Assembly (NCBI GenBank): GCA_910588495.1
Contig: CAJUPU010000013.1
Location: 7,513 to 71,512, forward strand
Reading direction: 5' to 3'
DNA: 64,000 nt
DNA from: an uncultured Oscillospiraceae bacterium
Lineage (GTDB): Bacteria > Bacillota > Clostridia > Oscillospirales > Oscillospiraceae
Below the pieces are notes generated by a model. It had not been told where the DNA came from. It saw only the letters and a program-made list of their open reading frames with translations, and did not search any database. How positions within the stretch are numbered: the stretch's first letter is position 1; each line of letters starts with the position of its first letter. This document shows positions 59,248 through 64,000 of this stretch, in pieces. Position numbers and translations under genes: made by a program.

Positions 59248-60477
59248 TCAGCCCAGCAGCGCCACCGCCACGTCGTTGACGTTGGTGCCGGTGGGCCCGG
59301 TCACGATCAGGCCGTCCACCGCCTTCAGGGCGTGGTAGGCGTCGTTGTCCGAGAGCACCGCGAACACGTCCAGCCCCTTGGCCTTCAGTTCGGCCAGGGT
59401 GCCGCCGTCCACATAGCCCCCCGCCGCGTCGGTGGGGCCGTCGGTGCCGTCGCTGCCCACGGAGAACACGGCGGCGTCCAGCCCCGCGATGCCGGGGGCG
59501 GCGGCCAGGGCCAGCTCCTGATTGCGCCCCCCCAGGCCCTTGCCCGTCAGGTGGACCACCGTCTCCCCCCCGGCGATGTAGGCCAGGGGCCTGCCGTCGG
59601 CGGCGTGGGTGCGCAGGATGCCGGCCAGGAAGGCCCCCGCCTCCCGCGCCTGGCAGGAGAGCTGGTCGGTGAGGTACACCGGCTGATAGCCCAAAGCCTC
59701 GCACTCCTTGGCCGCCGCGGCGCAAAGTTCCCGCACACTGCCGGTGATCAGGGTGGTGACGTTGTCCAGCTCCTTGGGGGTCTCCCGGCCCAGCAGGTCC
59801 CTGGCCTGGGGACTAAGCTCCAGCCCGTATTTCTCCACGATCGCCAGGGCCTGCTCACAGGTGGACCCGTCGGGGCAGGCCGGGCCGCTGGCGATCATGT
59901 CCAGGGGGTCGCCCAGGATATCGCTGAGCACGATGCTGAACACCCTCGCCGGGGCGCAGGCTTGGGCGAACCGGCCCCCCTTCACCCCGCTCAGCCGCTT
60001 GCGGATGGTGTTCATCTCCACGATGTCCGCCCCGCAGGCCAGCAGCTGCTTGGTGATATCCTGGAGCTCCTCCCCGGGGATCAGGGGCTTCTCGAAGAGG
60101 GCGGAGCCCCCGCCGGACAGCAAAAACACCACCGTGTCCTCCGCTCCCAGGCCGCTCACCAGGTCCAGCGCCTTCTGGGTGGCGGAAAAGCTGTTCTCAT
60201 CGGGCACCGGGTGGCCCGCCTCGCAGCACTCCACCCCGGAGATATCCCCCTTCACATGGCCGTACTTGGTGACCACCACGCCGCCGTCCACCCGGCCCAG
60301 GGCGTCCGCCGCGGCCTTTGCCATCTGCCAGCCCGCTTTGCCCGCCGCCACCAGCAGGGTCTTTCCCGCGCCGGGGACAAATCCCTTCAGCGCCCGCTGC
60401 ACCGCCTCGTCGGGGAGGACGGCCTTCAGGCTGGCGGACACGATCTGTTGGGCGTGCCGCCGCAATGTCTCGTTCAT
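59248..60477 (-). CDS. Glycerate 2-kinase (MOFRL/GckA-TtuD family)
   Basis: The kinase converts D-glycerate to 2-phosphoglycerate, the last step bringing glucarate/galactarate carbon into glycolysis. The 409 residues have AAGKAGWQMAKAAAD, VVFLLSGGGSALFEKPL, SDILGDPLDMIASGPACPD and the MOFRL domain with HLTGKGLGGRNQELAL and SVGSDGTDGPTDAAGG. The ATG follows AAAAGGTGAT. Upstream (45 bp) is the MATE gene in the same orientation, with a CCCCCGCC/GGCGGGGG hairpin in the spacer. Two glucarate-dehydratase-like genes follow upstream, supporting the pathway. Confidence 0.92.
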   Translation of the reverse strand: MNETLRRHAQQIVSASLKAVLPDEAVQRALKGFVPGAGKTLLVAAGKAGWQMAKAAADALGRVDGGVVVTKYGHVKGDISGVECCEAGHPVPDENSFSATQKALDLVSGLGAEDTVVFLLSGGGSALFEKPLIPGEELQDITKQLLACGADIVEMNTIRKRLSGVKGGRFAQACAPARVFSIVLSDILGDPLDMIASGPACPDGSTCEQALAIVEKYGLELSPQARDLLGRETPKELDNVTTLITGSVRELCAAAAKECEALGYQPVYLTDQLSCQAREAGAFLAGILRTHAADGRPLAYIAGGETVVHLTGKGLGGRNQELALAAAPGIAGLDAAVFSVGSDGTDGPTDAAGGYVDGGTLAELKAKGLDVFAVLSDNDAYHALKAVDGLIVTGPTGTNVNDVAVALLG

Positions 60478-60522
60478 ACTATCACCTTTTCTCCCCCGCC
60501 CAGGCGGGGGCGTCATTTTTTG

Positions 60523-61917
60523 TCACACCGGCCGGGACGGGGCGCCCTGGGCGGCCAGGGCCTCCTCCGCCCGCCTCACCTTGCCCAGCACCCTTCGGAT
60601 GATGGGCACCGCCAGCGCCAGGCTGAGCACATCGGCCACCGCCTGCACCGACGCCACCCCCGTGGCCCCGAAGGCCCAGGCCAGGGGGTAGACCACCGGG
60701 ATGAAGCAGGTGCCCTGCCGGGCGCTGGACAGGATGAGGGCCCCGCGGGCCTCGCCCAGCCCGGCGCAGAACATGTTGGCCACCGCCACCCAGCCGTGGA
60801 TGGGCATGACGAGGCACTGCAGCCGGACGCACAGCGCCCCCACCGCCACCATCTCCGGATCCCGCTCGGCGAACAGGGCGATCAGCCCGTCGGCCCCCAG
60901 GGCCAGGGCCACCCCGATGACCAGCCCGATGGCGATGGACGCCTTGGTGGCGAAGCGGAAGCTCTCCCGCACCCGGTCGTACCGCTTGGCCCCCCAGTTG
61001 AAGCCCGCCACCGGCTGGAACCCGGTGCCGAAGCCCAGGATGATGCCGAAGGGGAACATCATGATCTTGGTGGACACCCCCACCCCCGCCAGCACCGAGT
61101 CGGAGATGCTCCCGGCGATGTTGTTCAGGATGATGGCGGACACCACCGCCAGCCCGGAGCGGAACATGGAGGAGGAGCCCACGCTCACCACCTGGTAGAG
61201 GATGTCCTTCACGATGCGCACGTTGCGGACGCTGAGGTGGAGGACGCTGCGCCGGGTCAGATAGGGGAAGATCAGGATGGCGAAGCTCACCAGCTTGGAG
61301 ATGGCGGTGGCCAGAGACGCCCCCGCCACCCCCATGTCGAACTGGAAGATGAAGATGGGGTCCAGCACGCAGTTGAGGATCCCGCCGAAGCCCATGCCGA
61401 ACATGGACAGCATGGCGCTGCCCTCCGCCCGGAGGCACTGGTTCATCACGAAGTTGCAGGCCATGAAGGGGGCCACCAGCAGCACATAATCGGCGTACTG
61501 GATGGCGAACGCCTCACAGGTGGGGGTGGCCCCCAGCAGATACACCAGGGGCCGGGTGAAGCTCAAGCCCAGCACCCCCACGACGAGGCCGAAGGTGAAG
61601 GCCCCGAAGAAGGAGGTGGACAGCACCTGGCTGGCCTTCTTCCCGTCCCTGGCCCCCAGCAGCCGGGAGCTGTAGCTGGCCGCCCCCACCGCCAGCATGG
61701 ACCCCGCCATCATGATCAGCTGGTCCAGGGAGGCGTTGACGCTCACCGCCGCGGTGGCGTTGGTGCCCAGGAAATGGACGAAATAGGTGTCCGTCAGGCT
61801 GTAGATGGAGTTGATGAGGAAGGCCACGATGGTGGGCACCGCCATCTTCAGGATAAGGCCGGGGATGGGAGCCTCCGCCATGAGGGTCTCCCGCTTCGTC
61901 TGTCTGTTCTCTTCCAC
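60523..61917 (-). CDS. MATE-family efflux transporter
   Basis: A 464-residue, twelve-segment membrane protein of the MATE family: IPGLILKMAVPTIVAFLINSIYSLTDTYFVHFLGTNATAAVSV at the N-terminus and the internal pseudo-repeat beginning near ILYQVVSVGSSSMFRSGLAVVSAIILNNIAG. MATE proteins use H+ or Na+ gradients to export drugs or organic compounds. Its place between sugar-acid genes is unusual; it may be incidental or export an intermediate. ATG lies after a weak site. Confidence 0.9.
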   Translation of the reverse strand: MEENRQTKRETLMAEAPIPGLILKMAVPTIVAFLINSIYSLTDTYFVHFLGTNATAAVSVNASLDQLIMMAGSMLAVGAASYSSRLLGARDGKKASQVLSTSFFGAFTFGLVVGVLGLSFTRPLVYLLGATPTCEAFAIQYADYVLLVAPFMACNFVMNQCLRAEGSAMLSMFGMGFGGILNCVLDPIFIFQFDMGVAGASLATAISKLVSFAILIFPYLTRRSVLHLSVRNVRIVKDILYQVVSVGSSSMFRSGLAVVSAIILNNIAGSISDSVLAGVGVSTKIMMFPFGIILGFGTGFQPVAGFNWGAKRYDRVRESFRFATKASIAIGLVIGVALALGADGLIALFAERDPEMVAVGALCVRLQCLVMPIHGWVAVANMFCAGLGEARGALILSSARQGTCFIPVVYPLAWAFGATGVASVQAVADVLSLALAVPIIRRVLGKVRRAEEALAAQGAPSRPV

Positions 61918-62039
61918 TTTTCTGTGCCTCGTTTCTCTTTCATCTGCGTTTCGTCATTTCGTTCGTACCCTATCTATTCTATACCTTTCATTTCCGCTGT
62001 CAAGTGGAAAAATGCCGGACTTCCTCTGCTTTTCCCCTT

Positions 62040-63383
62040 TTACCGGACCAGGCAGGGCCTTTTGTGGTCGTATTTCCAGCCGGGGATCAGATACCGCATC
62101 CCCGCGGCGTCGTCCCGGTCGTGGCTGGGCAGTTTGCCGTACAGGGCGTTTGCCTCCATCACCCGCTCCATGTTGAGGCGGACCCCCAGGCCCGGGCCCT
62201 GGGGCACCTGGAGCTTTCCGTCCACGATCTTGGGGGCGTCCTCCAGCAGGTCCTGGCCGTCCTGCCAGATCCAGTGGGTGTCCAGGGGGGCGGGCTCGCC
62301 CACCGCCGCGGCCCCCACCTGGGCGAAGGCGGCCAGGGTGATGTCGAAGTGGTTGTTGGAGTGGATCCCCCAGGTGAGCCCCCAGCTGTCCAGCAGCTGG
62401 CTCATGCGCACCGCCCCGTCGAAGCCCCAGAAGTGGGGGTCGGCCAGGATGATGTCGCAGGCGTTCAGGCTGACGGTGTGGTAGAACTGCCGCCAGTCGG
62501 TGGCGATCATGTTGGTGGCCACCTGGAACTGGGTGGCGTTTTTGAACTCCCGCATGATCTCCCGGCCGGAGTAGCCTCCCTCCGGCCCGCAGGGGTCCTC
62601 CACGTAGGTGACGATCCCGTGCATGTCCTTGCACAGCTCGACGGCCTCGTTGAGGCTCCAGGCCCCGTTTGGGTCGATGTTCACCCGGGCGCCGGGGAAG
62701 CGCTTTTTCAGTGCCCGGACGGCCTCCATCTCCTCCGCCCCGGCCAGCACGCCGCCTTTCAGCTTGAAATTGCGGAAGCCGTACTTCTCATGAAGGGCCT
62801 CGGCCTCCTCCACGATGCGCTCCGGGGTGAGGATCTCCTCCCGGCGCAGCCGGAACCAGGGGTCGGGGCTGCCGCTCTCGTCCAGGTACTGCATCTCCCC
62901 GGCGGGGACCTTGCCCTTGTCGGACACGTAGAAGAGGTAGCCCAGCACCTCCACTTCCCCCCGCTGCCGGCCCTCCCCCAAAAGCTGGCACATGGGCACC
63001 CCCAAATGCTGGCCCAGCAGGTCCAGCATGGCGCACTCGATGGCCCACTCGCTCTTCACCACGAATTTCAGCTTGGAGATGTCCAGGGTCTGGATGTCGC
63101 CCCCCTCCCCCGGGCCGGACTTGGACAGCCTGTGGATGGTCTGGAGCACCTGGCGGTACTCGCTCACCGGACGGCCCTCCACCAGGGGGCGGACGGCGTT
63201 CAGACAGCCGCAGGTATAGTCCCCCCCGTGGATCTCGCCCACGCCGGTGTGCCCGGCGCTGTCGGTGAGGAGGACCAGATTGCGGGTGAAGCAGGGGGCG
63301 TGGGCCCCGGACAGGGTCATGAGCATACTGTCATACCCGGCCACCGGGATGACCTGCATCTTGGTAATGACGGGACAATCCAT
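62040..63383 (-). CDS. gudD: Glucarate dehydratase-like enolase-superfamily enzyme, copy 1
   Basis: Converts D-glucarate (or idarate) to 5-dehydro-4-deoxyglucarate. The 447 residues equal E. coli GudD (446). Active-site elements: KLKGGV with the catalytic Lys, NIDPNGAWSL with a metal Asp, EDPCGPE with the next acidic ligand, ATNMIATDW with the metal Asn, and GIHSNNHFD with the catalytic His. The end is WKYDHKRPCLVR. The ATG has AAGGAGGAG upstream. The second copy lies 58 bp upstream in the same direction. Confidence 0.93.
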   Translation of the reverse strand: MDCPVITKMQVIPVAGYDSMLMTLSGAHAPCFTRNLVLLTDSAGHTGVGEIHGGDYTCGCLNAVRPLVEGRPVSEYRQVLQTIHRLSKSGPGEGGDIQTLDISKLKFVVKSEWAIECAMLDLLGQHLGVPMCQLLGEGRQRGEVEVLGYLFYVSDKGKVPAGEMQYLDESGSPDPWFRLRREEILTPERIVEEAEALHEKYGFRNFKLKGGVLAGAEEMEAVRALKKRFPGARVNIDPNGAWSLNEAVELCKDMHGIVTYVEDPCGPEGGYSGREIMREFKNATQFQVATNMIATDWRQFYHTVSLNACDIILADPHFWGFDGAVRMSQLLDSWGLTWGIHSNNHFDITLAAFAQVGAAAVGEPAPLDTHWIWQDGQDLLEDAPKIVDGKLQVPQGPGLGVRLNMERVMEANALYGKLPSHDRDDAAGMRYLIPGWKYDHKRPCLVR

Positions 63384-63404
63384 GATTTTTCTCCTCCTTG
63401 AGAA

Positions 63405-63437
63405 AGGGGCCGGCATCCCGCCGGCCCCCTCTTTCCA
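63405..63437 (-). terminator. Hairpin between the two glucarate-dehydratase-like genes
   Basis: GGGGCCGGC/GCCGGCCCC stem with loop ATCCC, located between the stop of copy 2 and the ribosome site of copy 1. It may attenuate transcription into copy 1 or stabilise the upstream mRNA. Confidence 0.55.
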
Positions 63438-63441
63438 CCGT

Positions 63442-64000
63442 TCAGCGCACCATGCAGGGCTTCTTGTTGTCGAACTTCCAGCCGGGGATCAGGTACTGCA
63501 TCCCCACGGCGTCGTTCCGGGCGCCCTTGCCGAAGCACTTGTCCAGATAGAGCTGGTGGGCGCGCATCACCTGGTCCCGGTCCACCTCGATGCCCAGGCC
63601 CCCCTTGCGGGGCAGGTCGATGCAGCCGCCCACGATCTCCATGGGCCGCTTGGTGAGCCGCTCCCGGCCCTCCTGCCAGATCCAGTGGGTGTCGATGCCG
63701 TTCATCTTGCCGGGGATGGCGGCGGCGCACTGCACCACCATGGCCAGGGAGATGTCGAAATGGTTGTTGGAGTGGCAGCCCCACATCAGGCCGAAGTCAT
63801 TGCACAGCTGGCCCACCCGGACGGAGCCCTCCATGGTCCAGAAGTGGGGGTCGGCCAGGGGGATGTCCACGCTCTGCAGGGCGATGGCGTGGCACATCTG
63901 CCGCCAGTCGGTGTTGATCATGTTGGTGGCGGTGGGCATCATGGCGGCCTTGCGGAACTCCGCCATCACCTCCCGGCCGGAGAAGCCGTCCTCCGCGCCG
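63442..64000 (-). CDS. Glucarate dehydratase-like enzyme, copy 2 (C-terminal part)
   Basis: The frame is open to the window edge; 185 C-terminal residues are present. TATNMINTDWRQ, SVDIPLADPHFWTMEGSVRVGQL, GCHSNNHFDISLA and the end WKFDNKKPCMVR align position by position with copy 1, at roughly 55-60% identity by eye. The His-Asn active-site residues are kept, so both copies should be active. GudD/GudX-type tandem paralogues with different substrate preference (glucarate versus idarate/galactarate-related) are the likely explanation. Confidence 0.9.
   Translation of the reverse strand, partial: GAEDGFSGREVMAEFRKAAMMPTATNMINTDWRQMCHAIALQSVDIPLADPHFWTMEGSVRVGQLCNDFGLMWGCHSNNHFDISLAMVVQCAAAIPGKMNGIDTHWIWQEGRERLTKRPMEIVGGCIDLPRKGGLGIEVDRDQVMRAHQLYLDKCFGKGARNDAVGMQYLIPGWKFDNKKPCMVR

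Noticed and set aside
59236..62484. More than 1000-codon open frame on the plus strand opposite glycerate kinase, MATE and gudD
   Set aside because: It runs antisense through three well-identified genes, has no ribosome site and shadow-type composition (His/Gly/Gln/Ala).

Overview
The window is a GC-rich (about 65% by eye) chromosomal segment of a spore-forming Gram-positive anaerobe of the Clostridia, most likely Oscillospiraceae (Flavonifractor/Lawsonibacter/Dysosmobacter-like). This rests on a spoIID homologue, a CIRCE-controlled groESL, a T-box in front of cysE, a large FtsK/SpoIIIE, SLH and LTA-synthase-like envelope proteins, AGGAGG ribosome binding sites with frequent GTG/TTG starts, and a 2-hydroxyacyl-CoA dehydratase cluster typical of amino-acid fermenters. 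No rRNA, tRNA, CRISPR array or intact transposon was found.

Region by region. 0-9.3 kb: 3' end of tsaD; fhs with a duplicated 3' end that looks like an integration scar; a lone PTS-EIIC-like membrane protein; a 160-bp palindromic MITE-like repeat; then the translation block L7Ae-like/rpsL/rpsG/fusA/tuf, with an unusual structured spacer between rpsL and rpsG. 9.4-19.6 kb: azlCD, a lipid kinase, an LtaS-like enzyme, spoIID, citrate synthase, and a T-box-controlled cysE-VOC-cysS operon. 19.8-28 kb: uppP-ftsK-coiled-coil operon, an SLH protein, rodA, and tsaE-tsaB (separated from tsaD). 28-33 kb: an HTH-gene relic, DUF1643, an ArAE-like/sfsA/SprT-like operon and glycogen phosphorylase.

33.4-40.7 kb: a FadR-type regulator divergent from a 2-hydroxyacyl-CoA dehydratase operon (activator, two subunits, class III CoA-transferase). 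The operon carries a clearly lower-GC gene for a membrane-anchored alpha/beta hydrolase, and a perfect FadR-type operator lies in its leader. 40.7-45 kb: a PadR/DUF2812 pair with three palindromic operators, an uncharacterised conserved gene, an SH3b protein and two small proteins. 45.1-48 kb: nrdR and CIRCE-groES-groEL.

48.1-56.9 kb: a compact six-gene minus-strand operon encoding a SWIM zinc-finger protein, a HEAT-like protein, a MoxR-type AAA ATPase, a DUF5682 protein, a VWA protein and a DUF2971 protein. It is the best candidate here for an undescribed multi-component system. 57-64 kb: a TrkA/TrkH potassium uptake pair, then a sugar-acid catabolic group (glycerate 2-kinase, MATE transporter, two tandem glucarate-dehydratase-like enzymes, the second cut by the window edge).

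A family of short GC-rich dispersed repeats recurs next to genes (about 4.5, 11.6, 24.4, 45.9, 46.3 and 48.0 kb) and in three places supplies the end or stop codon of the adjacent coding sequence.
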